Below, one piece after another: positions 1 through 6,614 of a stretch of DNA of 8,558 bases. Every line of letters starts with the position of its first letter. The first letter of the stretch is position 1. The position numbers were made by a program, and so were the translations under genes. The notes beneath the pieces are model-generated. The model worked only from the letters and a program-made list of their open reading frames with translations, had not been told where the DNA came from and made no database searches. This stretch comes from Desulfobacterales bacterium (GTDB lineage Bacteria > Desulfobacterota > Desulfobacteria > Desulfobacterales > Desulfobacteraceae): positions 1-8,558 of the forward strand of contig JAKSBO010000156.1 in assembly GCA_022361095.1 (NCBI GenBank), given 5' to 3'.

Positions 1-1054
1 CGGCAGGGGTATCGGCTTCAAGACGGACCTTGCTCTGTTCAGCAAGCGGGGTGAATATCTCCATTGTTTTCAATATCAATTGCGATGCCGATATCCGGTC
101 GAAACGCATTGGGTTCAATCCTGCCTCTGCTTCGGAGATTTCCAGCATGGTGTTGATCAGGTGAATCAGGCGGTCGCACTCTTCTACAATACTGCCAAGG
201 ATGTCTATTCCCCGGGGCGGCATGGCCCTGTCCTCGGCCGCCATCTCTGCCAGCCCCCGGATTCGGGCAACCGGGCTTCTCAGATCATGGGCAATATTGT
301 CGTTCACTTCTTTCATTGTCCGAACAAGGGCCTGGATGTGGTCGGCCATCCGATTGTAAGTCCTGCCCAGGCGCATCATTTCCACGCCGGCTCCCTGGAC
401 ATCCACCCGTGCCCGGAAGTTGCCGTCCGCCACACGCTGTACGGCCCGGGTAACGGTACTCAATCCGGATAATGCTTTTTTGGCCATGACCACACCAGCA
501 CCAATACCTGCTATGCCCATTGCCAGTACAAAAATCGTCGAGGCTGCGTATACCTTGGCAAGAAAGGCGCTCTCCTCTGCCAGGGATACCGTAATCTGCA
601 GAAACCGGTCCGGTGTGATACCCGTGGTCAGCACCCGGGCCTTTTCCCGGCCGCCACCCATGTCCATATCCGTGAATAACATGTTCCGGGCCTTGGCCTG
701 GACAAGCCAGTTTGGGTCCCAGAAACCATGTTGCCAGGCCGAGGCATCCGAGGAGACCAGGCTTTCGCCCAACGGGGAGACCAGGCGGTAAAACACCCTT
801 GCGGTCCCCCTGGCCGCTGCCTCATCAATGAATTTGCCTTGAATGACGGGAATATCATGGAACGCAGCATAGTGCTCAAGCGCCCTTTTTTGCTCCAGCA
901 GCCGCAGGTCTACCCCGCGCATGACATGGGATGAAATCATCGCGTTAAGGCACAGAACGCCGGTAAGACAGATCAAGCCGAAAATTAGGGCATAGGAGAA
1001 TCCAAGTTGGAAAGATAGGCTGTGACGCCTTTCAGACAGGCGTTTCCAGAACAT
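1..1054 (-). CDS. Membrane sensor histidine kinase (HAMP-HisKA), 3' end cut by window edge
   Basis: Reading left from the ATG at 1052-1054, one frame stays open for 351 codons to base 2 with no stop, so the C-terminal ATPase domain lies outside the window. Visible architecture: a short cytoplasmic N-terminus; membrane segment 1 at about residues 13-40; a periplasmic loop of about 125 residues (41-168); membrane segment 2 at about 170-191; a HAMP linker at about 192-244; and a HisKA dimerisation domain from about 248 with the H-box NIAHDLRSPVARIRG, whose His256 is the predicted autophosphorylation site. The start overlaps the response-regulator gene by 23 bases, and the purine-rich AAAGGGATGG just upstream could serve as ribosome binding site, so translational coupling is likely. 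It is predicted to phosphorylate Asp51 of that regulator. The periplasmic loop has several His residues, but the ligand cannot be named. The overlapping rightward ORFs are antisense shadows. Confidence 0.93.
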   Translation of the reverse strand, partial: MFWKRLSERRHSLSFQLGFSYALIFGLICLTGVLCLNAMISSHVMRGVDLRLLEQKRALEHYAAFHDIPVIQGKFIDEAAARGTARVFYRLVSPLGESLVSSDASAWQHGFWDPNWLVQAKARNMLFTDMDMGGGREKARVLTTGITPDRFLQITVSLAEESAFLAKVYAASTIFVLAMGIAGIGAGVVMAKKALSGLSTVTRAVQRVADGNFRARVDVQGAGVEMMRLGRTYNRMADHIQALVRTMKEVNDNIAHDLRSPVARIRGLAEMAAEDRAMPPRGIDILGSIVEECDRLIHLINTMLEISEAEAGLNPMRFDRISASQLILKTMEIFTPLAEQSKVRLEADTPA

Positions 1055-1709
1055 AACCCATCCCTTTGACGGTTTTAATAATTTTTTGCCCGGTTTGGTC
1101 GAAAAGTTTTTTGCGCAGCCGGGACACACAGGCCTCAACCACATTGGTGGTGGGGTCAAAGCTGTAATCCCAGACATGATCCATAATCATTGTTTTGGAG
1201 ATAATACGGTCCGGATGGCGCATGAGATATTCCAGCAGGGCAAATTCCCGCGGCTGAAGTTCAACCCTTTCATCATTGAACATAAGCCTGTGTTTGACCA
1301 CATCCATTTCAAATCCCCGGAATTTCAAATCCCCGGATTCAGTTATGCCCGAGGCCCGCCGCAAAAGGGCCTGGAGCCGGGCCACCAGTTCGGCAAAAGC
1401 AAAGGGTTTGACCAGGTAATCGTCTCCGCCGGCCTCAAGCCCCTTAATCCGGTCCGACACGTTCCGGCGTGCGGAAAGGAAAATAATGGGGGTGATCACA
1501 TTCTGCGCCCTGGCTTTTTCCACGATGGAGACCCCATCCATCCGGGGCAGCATGATATCCACTACGGCTGCGTCATAATTTGCAGTTAAAAGCATGTCAA
1601 GCCCCTGCTTGCCGTCTTCGGCATGATCCACGGCAAATCCGGCCTGCTTAAGCCCATTAACCACAAAGGTCACAATTTTTATATCATCCTCAACAAAAAG
1701 AAGTCTCAT
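1032..1709 (-). CDS. OmpR/PhoB-family response regulator
   Basis: The protein has 225 residues, normal for an OmpR-family regulator. The receiver domain (about 1-115) shows the acidic pair Asp8/Asp9, phospho-acceptor Asp51 in VVDIMLPRMDG, Ser79 in the FLSA switch position and the conserved KPF with Lys101. The C-terminal winged helix (about 130-225) has the typical ELQPREFALLEYLMRHPDRIISK stretch and ends in VETxVKGMGYVL-like residues (KTVKGMGYVLETPV). A ribosome site GAGG lies 7 bases before the ATG. The gene starts 13 bases after the tetR stop and its 3' end overlaps the histidine kinase start, so the three genes are probably one transcript. It is expected to act as a transcription factor phosphorylated by the adjacent kinase. 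The target is unknown; the divergent metal ATPase is the obvious candidate, but this is inference. Confidence 0.97.
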   Translation of the reverse strand: MRLLFVEDDIKIVTFVVNGLKQAGFAVDHAEDGKQGLDMLLTANYDAAVVDIMLPRMDGVSIVEKARAQNVITPIIFLSARRNVSDRIKGLEAGGDDYLVKPFAFAELVARLQALLRRASGITESGDLKFRGFEMDVVKHRLMFNDERVELQPREFALLEYLMRHPDRIISKTMIMDHVWDYSFDPTTNVVEACVSRLRKKLFDQTGQKIIKTVKGMGYVLETPV

Positions 1710-1722
1710 GTTATCGCCTCAA

Positions 1723-2289
1723 CTATTGTACTATGGGCTGTATCACAGACGTATAGTACCCGGAAAGCGTTTCCGGGGACGGTGCCATATTGTTTTTTTG
1801 CCACCACCGTACCAGATTGATAAAACTTGTGGAGATATGGTCCATAAGAAAATCCGCGGGCACGTCCGAGTTTTTGTACCGGCTTGTGTTATAAATATAC
1901 CGGCCTGCAAAATTATTAAAATAGTCACGGAAATAATCTTGGAACAGCTCCCCGCTTTCACAGGTCAAAAGAACGATCACCTTTTTGCCGTGATCCCGCA
2001 AGTGATACAGGATATGCGCTACTAATGCCGTTGGATCTTTAGCCGCCATGGAGAAATCGTGGGTTGGTTCCGCTTCCGGGGGCCGGGAAAAAACATGTTC
2101 AAACAGCTCTTCGCACAGTTCCCGCAGGAGTCTGTCCTTTTGGGGGAAATGGGCGTAAAAGGTGGTCCGCCCCACATCGGCCCTGTCTATGATCTCTTGC
2201 ACGGTAATCCGGGAAAAATTTTTACGGGTTAACAAATCACTGAATGCGTCAAAAATCGCCTTTCTGGTTTTTCTCTGCCGCCGATCCAT
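1723..2289 (-). CDS. TetR/AcrR-family transcriptional regulator
   Basis: This is a cytoplasmic DNA-binding repressor-type protein of 188 residues from the chosen start. Residues about 10-56 form the TetR N-terminal domain, with a clear helix-turn-helix (ITVQEIIDRADVGRTTFYAHFPQKDRLL). The remaining helical C-terminus is the ligand and dimer domain, divergent as usual, so the inducer cannot be predicted. Two tandem ATG codons exist at 2290-2292 and 2287-2289. The strong AAGGAG ribosome site is only 2 bases from the first but 5 from the second, so the second is preferred; the protein differs by one Met. It is first in a likely operon with the response regulator and kinase, and divergent from the P-type ATPase gene, an arrangement typical of a TetR repressor controlling a neighbouring transporter. 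Metal sensing itself is not shown by the sequence. Confidence 0.95.
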   Translation of the reverse strand: MDRRQRKTRKAIFDAFSDLLTRKNFSRITVQEIIDRADVGRTTFYAHFPQKDRLLRELCEELFEHVFSRPPEAEPTHDFSMAAKDPTALVAHILYHLRDHGKKVIVLLTCESGELFQDYFRDYFNNFAGRYIYNTSRYKNSDVPADFLMDHISTSFINLVRWWQKNNMAPSPETLSGYYTSVIQPIVQ

Positions 2290-2301
2290 CATCTCTCCTT
2301 T

Positions 2302-2336
2302 TCCGGTACATTTTCAATAAATTGTTCGGTACCGGA
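2302..2336. promoter_or_regulatory. Inverted repeat, candidate autoregulatory TetR operator
   Basis: Perfect 8-base arms TCCGGTAC (2302-2309) and GTACCGGA (2329-2336) are separated by 19 bases. The repeat overlaps the presumed tetR promoter and lies just upstream of its ribosome site. The right arm also sits inside the 8-base palindrome CGGTACCG (2327-2334). A role as TetR-binding site is inference from position and symmetry. Confidence 0.4.
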
Positions 2337-2347
2337 TATCCTGTCAA
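2303..2347 (-). promoter_or_regulatory. Putative promoter of the tetR-regulator-kinase operon
   Basis: On the minus strand a perfect TTGACA lies at 2347-2342. The best-spaced -10 candidate, CAATTT at 2324-2319 (17-base spacing), matches poorly, so basal activity may be weak. The right arm of an inverted repeat (GTACCGGA, 2329-2336) sits between the two boxes, as expected for an autoregulated TetR promoter. Confidence 0.35.
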
Positions 2348-2380
2348 TATCATGCATTGTGTCGTTAATATCCCTTTGTT

Positions 2381-2402
2381 ATTTTATGATCAAGCATAAA
2401 AT
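2381..2402. promoter_or_regulatory. Inverted repeat, candidate operator for the P-type ATPase promoter
   Basis: Perfect 8-base arms ATTTTATG (2381-2388) and CATAAAAT (2395-2402) flank the 6-base spacer ATCAAG. The site lies 68 bases before the ATPase start codon, in an AT-rich promoter zone. A weak -35-like TTGTTA overlaps its left edge (2376-2381) and the TAAAAT inside the right arm resembles a -10, though their 15-base spacing is short. It could bind the TetR protein or the response regulator. Confidence 0.4.
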
Positions 2403-2470
2403 GTTTGTTAAGCTATTTTAAGTTTCCCGCTAAAAGATAAATTGAAGCGCAACATTCAAAAGGACAAAGG

Positions 2471-4366
2471 ATGTTTCAAAAAATAAGCGAGTTATTCGCA
2501 GGGCTCAGGATGACTGTCATCTCTGGTATGTTTCTGGCCATAAGCCTGGTTTTGATGCTCATGGGCGTAAAGGTTCCCCTTGATCCGGCATGGGTGACGG
2601 TTGTTTTATCCGGCTATCCCCTGCTTTACCTTGCGGTTACGCGGCTGGTGTATGAAAGATGGGTCTCATCCGCCCTGCTGATTTCCATTGCTATGATGGC
2701 CTCATTATGCATCAAAGAGGTCTTTGCCGCAGGAGAGGTTGCCTTTATCATGGCCCTGGGCGCTATTTTGGAGGAGATCACGATTGCCAGAGCGCAAAAG
2801 GGGCTGACCTGTCTCATGGCCATTGCCCCGGCCCAGGGCCGCAGGCTTGTGCGCCGGAACGGCAGGCACGTTGAAGAGACCGTCCCTGCGGACCAGATCC
2901 GGACAGGAGATATGATCCGCATTCTCCCGGGGGAGGCCATCCCTGTTGACGGGCGCGTTATTTCCGGCAATACCTCGGTTGACCAGTCCATTATGACCGG
3001 TGAGTCTCTGCCGGTGGAAAAGGCTGTTGACGACAAAGTGTTCTGCGGTACCATGAACTGCTTTGGTGCTGTTGATATCACGGCCACGGATGTGGGCGAG
3101 GACTCTTCCCTGCAGAAACTAATCCGTCTGGTAAGGGAGGCGGAGGATAAAAAAGCCCCCATGCAGCGCATTGTTGACACATGGGCGGTATGGCTTGTAC
3201 CCATTGCCCTTGGCATTGCTGCGGGCACTTTGGTGATCACATGGGCCATGGGGTATCCAACCATGGAGGCACTGAACCGTGCTGTTACCGTTCTTGTCGT
3301 GTTCTGCCCCTGTGCACTGGCCCTGGCAACGCCGACCTCCATTATTGCCGCCATAGGGCAGGCCACCGGACACGGGGTGATTATCAAATCCGGAGAAGCT
3401 TTGGAAACCATGGGCCGGGTGGACACAATCGCCTTTGATAAAACAGGGACCCTGACATTCGGCAGGCCCGAGGTCAGCGATATCCTTAATTTTGACTCGG
3501 ATCTGGATGACAACCGGCTCCTGGCCCTGATGGCATCTGCCGAGGCAAAAAGTGAACATCCCCTTGCCAAAGCCGTTGTTCTGCATGCCGATGCGTGCGG
3601 CCTTGAGCGAGACACTGCCGCTGAATTCAGAATGGAGCCGGGAAAAGGGGTGCAGGCCAGGATCAATGGCCGAACGGTGTTATGCGGGAATCAGACCTAT
3701 TTGGTTGAAAACGGGGTTGCCATACCTGAAACCGCCGTTGAAGCACTTGAAAACCTGCGTGCTGCGGGCAAGGCCCTGATCCTCATGGCTGTTGACGGGA
3801 AATGTGCCGGTGCGGCCGCCCTTTCCGACAAATTGCGTCCTGCCGCGTCCAAAATGGTGGCCGACCTTGCCGCCATGGGGACCCGGGCCATTTTGCTCAC
3901 CGGAGACAACCAAAAGGCTGTGGCCCCCATCGCCAATCAGGCGGGTATAGAGACGGTCCGGGCAGAGCTGCTGCCGGCACAAAAAGTGGAAAGCATCGCA
4001 GACCAACAGGAAAAAGGCCGGTGCGTCTGCATGGTGGGTGACGGGGTCAATGACGCCCCGGCCCTGAAAGCTGCCGATGTCAGTGTTGCCATGGGGCAGA
4101 TGGGCAGTGATATTGCCGTGGACGCCGCCGATATCGCACTGATGACGGATGACATCTCAAAGATACCTTACCTGAAAAGGCTTGCACGTGCCACAGTATC
4201 TGCCATCAAGGTAAACATCACCGCCTCCATGGTCATCAATGCCGTTGCCGTTACATTGTCTGTTCTGGGGATGCTCAATCCCGTAACCGGGGCATTGGTC
4301 CATAATGCCGGATCTGTGCTGGTCGTCCTCAATGCCGCACGTCTCTATGATCGAAAATTTCTGTAG
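2471..4366 (+). CDS. Heavy-metal-translocating P1B-type ATPase (CPC type, no HMA domain)
   Basis: This 631-residue inner-membrane pump would use ATP to move a soft or transition-metal ion out of the cytoplasm. All P-type landmarks are present: TGES (176-179, actuator), CPC (279-281, transmembrane metal site), DKTGT with phosphorylated Asp323, the SEHP motif of P1B enzymes (361-364), a PGKG nucleotide-binding glycine motif (390-393), TGDN (477-480) and GDGVNDAP (523-530). Four hydrophobic segments precede the actuator, as in P1B pumps, and two lie at the C-terminus. There is no CxxC heavy-metal-binding domain: only about 12 residues come before the first membrane segment. The last segment reads [15 protein letters not shown] (611-625). 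It lacks the DxG of Zn/Cd pumps, the MSS of Cu pumps and the HEGGT of P1B-4, so the metal is unassigned. The ribosome site AAAAGGA (2458-2464) fits the ATG. It is divergent from tetR, suggesting repression by that protein. Confidence 0.96.
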   Translation: MFQKISELFAGLRMTVISGMFLAISLVLMLMGVKVPLDPAWVTVVLSGYPLLYLAVTRLVYERWVSSALLISIAMMASLCIKEVFAAGEVAFIMALGAILEEITIARAQKGLTCLMAIAPAQGRRLVRRNGRHVEETVPADQIRTGDMIRILPGEAIPVDGRVISGNTSVDQSIMTGESLPVEKAVDDKVFCGTMNCFGAVDITATDVGEDSSLQKLIRLVREAEDKKAPMQRIVDTWAVWLVPIALGIAAGTLVITWAMGYPTMEALNRAVTVLVVFCPCALALATPTSIIAAIGQATGHGVIIKSGEALETMGRVDTIAFDKTGTLTFGRPEVSDILNFDSDLDDNRLLALMASAEAKSEHPLAKAVVLHADACGLERDTAAEFRMEPGKGVQARINGRTVLCGNQTYLVENGVAIPETAVEALENLRAAGKALILMAVDGKCAGAAALSDKLRPAASKMVADLAAMGTRAILLTGDNQKAVAPIANQAGIETVRAELLPAQKVESIADQQEKGRCVCMVGDGVNDAPALKAADVSVAMGQMGSDIAVDAADIALMTDDISKIPYLKRLARATVSAIKVNITASMVINAVAVTLSVLGMLNPVTGALVHNAGSVLVVLNAARLYDRKFL

Positions 4367-4433
4367 CCTGCCTTAGAATAATTAATTCCGGCCCCGTATT
4401 TTCAATTGAAGGCATTATGTGCAACCGGCTTTA

Positions 4434-4448
4434 AAGGGAGGTTCCCTT
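4434..4448. terminator. Weak hairpin between the convergent ATPase and ADC-like genes
   Basis: AAGGGA (4434-4439) and TCCCTT (4443-4448) form a 6-base stem with loop GGT, 68 bases after the ATPase stop. No proper T-tract follows on either strand, so function as an intrinsic terminator is doubtful. The rest of 4367-4459 holds only the palindrome TTCAATTGAA (4401-4410) and no gene. Confidence 0.25.
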
Positions 4449-4459
4449 AGTTTCACCGG

Positions 4460-5251
4460 CTATTTTAAAGGCGTTATATAGGCCAGATCATCTACTGTCA
4501 GGGCAACTGAAAACTTATATCCTGAACCCACGGAGATTGGTCTTAAATCATAAAGTTCATTATAAGGGTGATCGTATATATTTAATGATGATTTGCCTTC
4601 CCAGATTGTGGATAAAGCCACATCGCGGGATTTAAGCTGGACCAATTCATGAACGGCCGGCCGTTCATACCTGTCTTGCCTGAGTTCCGGAAAATATCTC
4701 AACAACGCGGCCCCGGCAAACGTCGGGGTCGGCAGGGATGGGGTCTCTTTTTGAAGGGTGACCGTTGCGTCCGCCTGGCGACGGCCCAAGACAGACAATG
4801 CTGCCCCAAACGTTGCGCCTTTACCGGTATTCGGCGCTGCTTTTGAAGGAAGTTCACACGAACGTGTGATCCAGGTCTCACCGATCTGTTTTGGCCAGCC
4901 CTGTATTAATCCCCTCATTAGGGCTTTATCCTGATCCACCCAGATGAATGGGCAATATGCCATGGGCCTGCCTTTATACTGAGCTGACAATAACAGGATC
5001 GTTTCCTTGTACTGGCTGCAGACTGGATCCAGATACTCTTTTCCCGTGTCACTGGCATACTGCCATTCAATAAAATAAACCGCACACCGGCTGGAAAAAA
5101 GAGTCAGGCCGTCTGGTAAAAAAGCGGATGCGCGCTCTGGGTCCGCTTCATATTCTATCGCCAGCACATTCCCCGCATAATGCCATGGTGGGGCCGGAAC
5201 CATACTGGATTTACCAAGCGGTGTTCGTGGGAGTGTATATCCTTTTATCAT
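4460..5251 (-). CDS. Acetoacetate decarboxylase (ADC) superfamily protein, reaction uncertain
   Basis: The 263-residue length and layout fit the ADC fold. By hand alignment to the Clostridium acetobutylicum enzyme as remembered, RGLIQGWPKQIGETW matches the active-site segment RELSAYPKKLGYP. The Schiff-base lysine is therefore kept as Lys121, but the neighbouring lysine that lowers its pKa (Lys116 there) is Gln122. Two active-site glutamates appear retained (Glu62 in FIEW, Glu83 in YKET), while Arg29 appears to be Gly27. ADC relatives altered in this way are known to do aldolase or dehydratase-type chemistry on keto acids, so acetoacetate decarboxylation should not be assumed. There is no signal peptide, so it is cytoplasmic. 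A strong GGAGG lies 6 bases before the ATG. The gene is divergent from an araC-type gene 197 bases away, which probably controls it. No CoA-transferase or alcohol dehydrogenase gene of a solvent pathway is adjacent. Confidence 0.88.
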   Translation of the reverse strand: MIKGYTLPRTPLGKSSMVPAPPWHYAGNVLAIEYEADPERASAFLPDGLTLFSSRCAVYFIEWQYASDTGKEYLDPVCSQYKETILLLSAQYKGRPMAYCPFIWVDQDKALMRGLIQGWPKQIGETWITRSCELPSKAAPNTGKGATFGAALSVLGRRQADATVTLQKETPSLPTPTFAGAALLRYFPELRQDRYERPAVHELVQLKSRDVALSTIWEGKSSLNIYDHPYNELYDLRPISVGSGYKFSVALTVDDLAYITPLK

Positions 5252-5324
5252 TGTTATCCTCCAGGTAAAAATTTATAATCAATGGTCTGATTATCCCCCC
5301 TTTTTTTCTCCATGCATTGTAAAA

Positions 5325-5343
5325 AATTGAAATCTTTTCAATT
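5325..5343. promoter_or_regulatory. Inverted repeat in the adc-like/araC divergent region
   Basis: Perfect 8-base arms AATTGAAA (5325-5332) and TTTCAATT (5336-5343) with a 3-base spacer TCT. It lies between the two start codons and its right arm touches the -35 of the putative araC promoter. It is a candidate operator; AraC-family proteins more often bind direct repeats, so another factor is possible. Confidence 0.35.
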
Positions 5344-5371
5344 GCTAAAAGTCTTTACATTACAATATATT
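5342..5371 (+). promoter_or_regulatory. Putative promoter of the araC-type gene
   Basis: TTGCTA (5342-5347) as -35 and TATATT (5366-5371) as -10 are separated by 18 bases, about 78 bases before the GTG start. On the opposite strand, towards the ADC-like gene, a GATAAT (5295-5290) is present without a good -35. This is consistent with an activator-dependent promoter. Confidence 0.3.
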
Positions 5372-5448
5372 TAAGAAGGTATGAGTTACCCTGAATAAAT
5401 TTTTGTTATCAATAATTAAACCGCGTCAAACAGCAATTGAGGAACACT

Positions 5449-6234
5449 GTGCCAACATCCATGGTAAGAAAAAATGGTCTTGATTTTATCGAGATCAAAG
5501 AAGGTGCCTGGGAAAATTATTCGGTAAGGCAGCACTCCCATGAAGAACTGCAAATTGGATTGGTAGAAAAGGGCAGCAGCAAGATAACATGTAAAAATCT
5601 GGCCTTTAAAATGACAGAGGAACAAGTGATTTTGGTTCCACCCGATATCATTCATCTTTGCGAACCCGATGATAGGGACAAATTCAAATTTACCATAATC
5701 TATATTGCCCCGGACTGGTTTGAAAAATCATTTAAATTAGATGGGAGTAAGCTTAAACCGCAGGTGGCCCGGCTCGATAAGCAGGGCGTAACAAACTGGG
5801 AACGTTTTCTTAGGTCCTTTAAATCCGAAGTTGATCCAATGACCATGGAAAGCCTGGCGATTATGTTTTTTGGGGGTTTTATCTTCAGCTACTTTGATAT
5901 CAGGCTTCAAAACAGAGGGGAAGCACAGAAGGAATCAACGCTTGTACAGATAAAAACCTATATGGATCAACATTTTAACGAACCGATACAGTTGGATGAC
6001 CTGGCTGAGATTTCAGGCATGACAAAATTTTCAATATTAAGAAGATTCAAAACACACTATAAACTGTCACCCCATGCCTACCTGGTAAATAAAAGAATTA
6101 ATCATGCCAAACAATTGTTGATAGAAGGGGAAACAGTTGCCAAAACCGCTGCAACCTGCGGTTTTTTTGACCAGAGCCATTTTGTTAAGACGTTCCGGCA
6201 ATATGTCGGCATCGCTCCAATTGATTACAAATAA
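5449..6234 (+). CDS. AraC-family transcriptional regulator (cupin sensor plus HTH)
   Basis: The protein has 261 residues from the chosen start. The N-terminal cupin-like ligand domain (about 10-90) shows the typical HSHEELQIGLVEKGS strand and VPPDIIHLCEP. The C-terminal 94 residues (about 168-261) are the double helix-turn-helix: QLDDLAEISGMTKFSILRRFK for the first, VAKTAATCGFFDQSHFVKTFR for the second, followed by the usual YVGIAPIDYK end. The frame opens at a TTG at 5437, but that codon has no ribosome site. GAGGAA (5439-5444) is well placed for the GTG at 5449, which was chosen; an ATG at 5461 is a third option. It is cytoplasmic and probably binds a small hydrophilic ligand, which the sequence does not identify. 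It is divergent from the ADC-like gene and likely activates it when the substrate or a related compound is present. Confidence 0.94.
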   Translation: MPTSMVRKNGLDFIEIKEGAWENYSVRQHSHEELQIGLVEKGSSKITCKNLAFKMTEEQVILVPPDIIHLCEPDDRDKFKFTIIYIAPDWFEKSFKLDGSKLKPQVARLDKQGVTNWERFLRSFKSEVDPMTMESLAIMFFGGFIFSYFDIRLQNRGEAQKESTLVQIKTYMDQHFNEPIQLDDLAEISGMTKFSILRRFKTHYKLSPHAYLVNKRINHAKQLLIEGETVAKTAATCGFFDQSHFVKTFRQYVGIAPIDYK

Positions 6235-6614
6235 CGGCCATGGGCCGACCTGGTCTATCAACACCCAGGCTCATCCCACAACAACGTTTGAAAGATATTA
6301 GTAGCTTACACAGACTTTTTTATAGAATTATTCAAGGTCTCCTGCAATTTTTTACAAGGATAATACAGGGAATTTTTTTTAACGGTTATCCTGACAGCCG
6401 CCTGGGCAATTCTGATAATTTTTACAGGGCCGTACACGGAACTGATCCTTTTGTTCCGGCTGATATTTCGGCCGCGCAAAATTTGGCGGCAACCATTGAC
6501 ACCAACCTGACCATCATTGCCCCGGGAACCCATTCGCGATAAACAGTCATGTCCGGCGCAGGGGATTCAAGCCCATGGTTGCCCGCAGGACGACACTGAA
6601 ACACAACATGGGCC
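6235..6614. other. 380-bp gap without a convincing gene
   Basis: The gap separates the convergent araC and aminomutase genes. Right after the araC stop is the short hairpin CGGCC-ATG-GGCCG (6235-6247), without a T-tract. A 7-base inverted repeat AGGATAA/TTATCCT (6357-6363 and 6386-6392) spans a T8 run at 6373-6380. That run, preceded by the weak CCTG/CAGG pair (6341-6344, 6366-6369), is the nearest thing to a rightward terminator. The left half is AT-rich and the right half (about 6390-6614) is GC-rich like coding DNA. The open frames there (rightward to 6542, leftward to 6422 and 6306) lack ribosome sites and recognisable motifs. It could be decayed coding sequence; I cannot identify it. Confidence 0.5.

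Noticed and set aside
80..934. Several small open frames on both strands at the left end
   Set aside because: They overlap the continuous histidine kinase frame, which has membrane segments, HAMP and an H-box.
1086..1589. 167-codon rightward open frame opposite the response regulator
   Set aside because: The opposite strand encodes a complete OmpR-family protein; this translation has no recognisable features.
2626..3666. 346-codon leftward open frame inside the ATPase gene
   Set aside because: It is antisense to a P-type ATPase with every catalytic motif intact; its translation is Ser/Ala/Arg-rich with no motif and no ribosome site.
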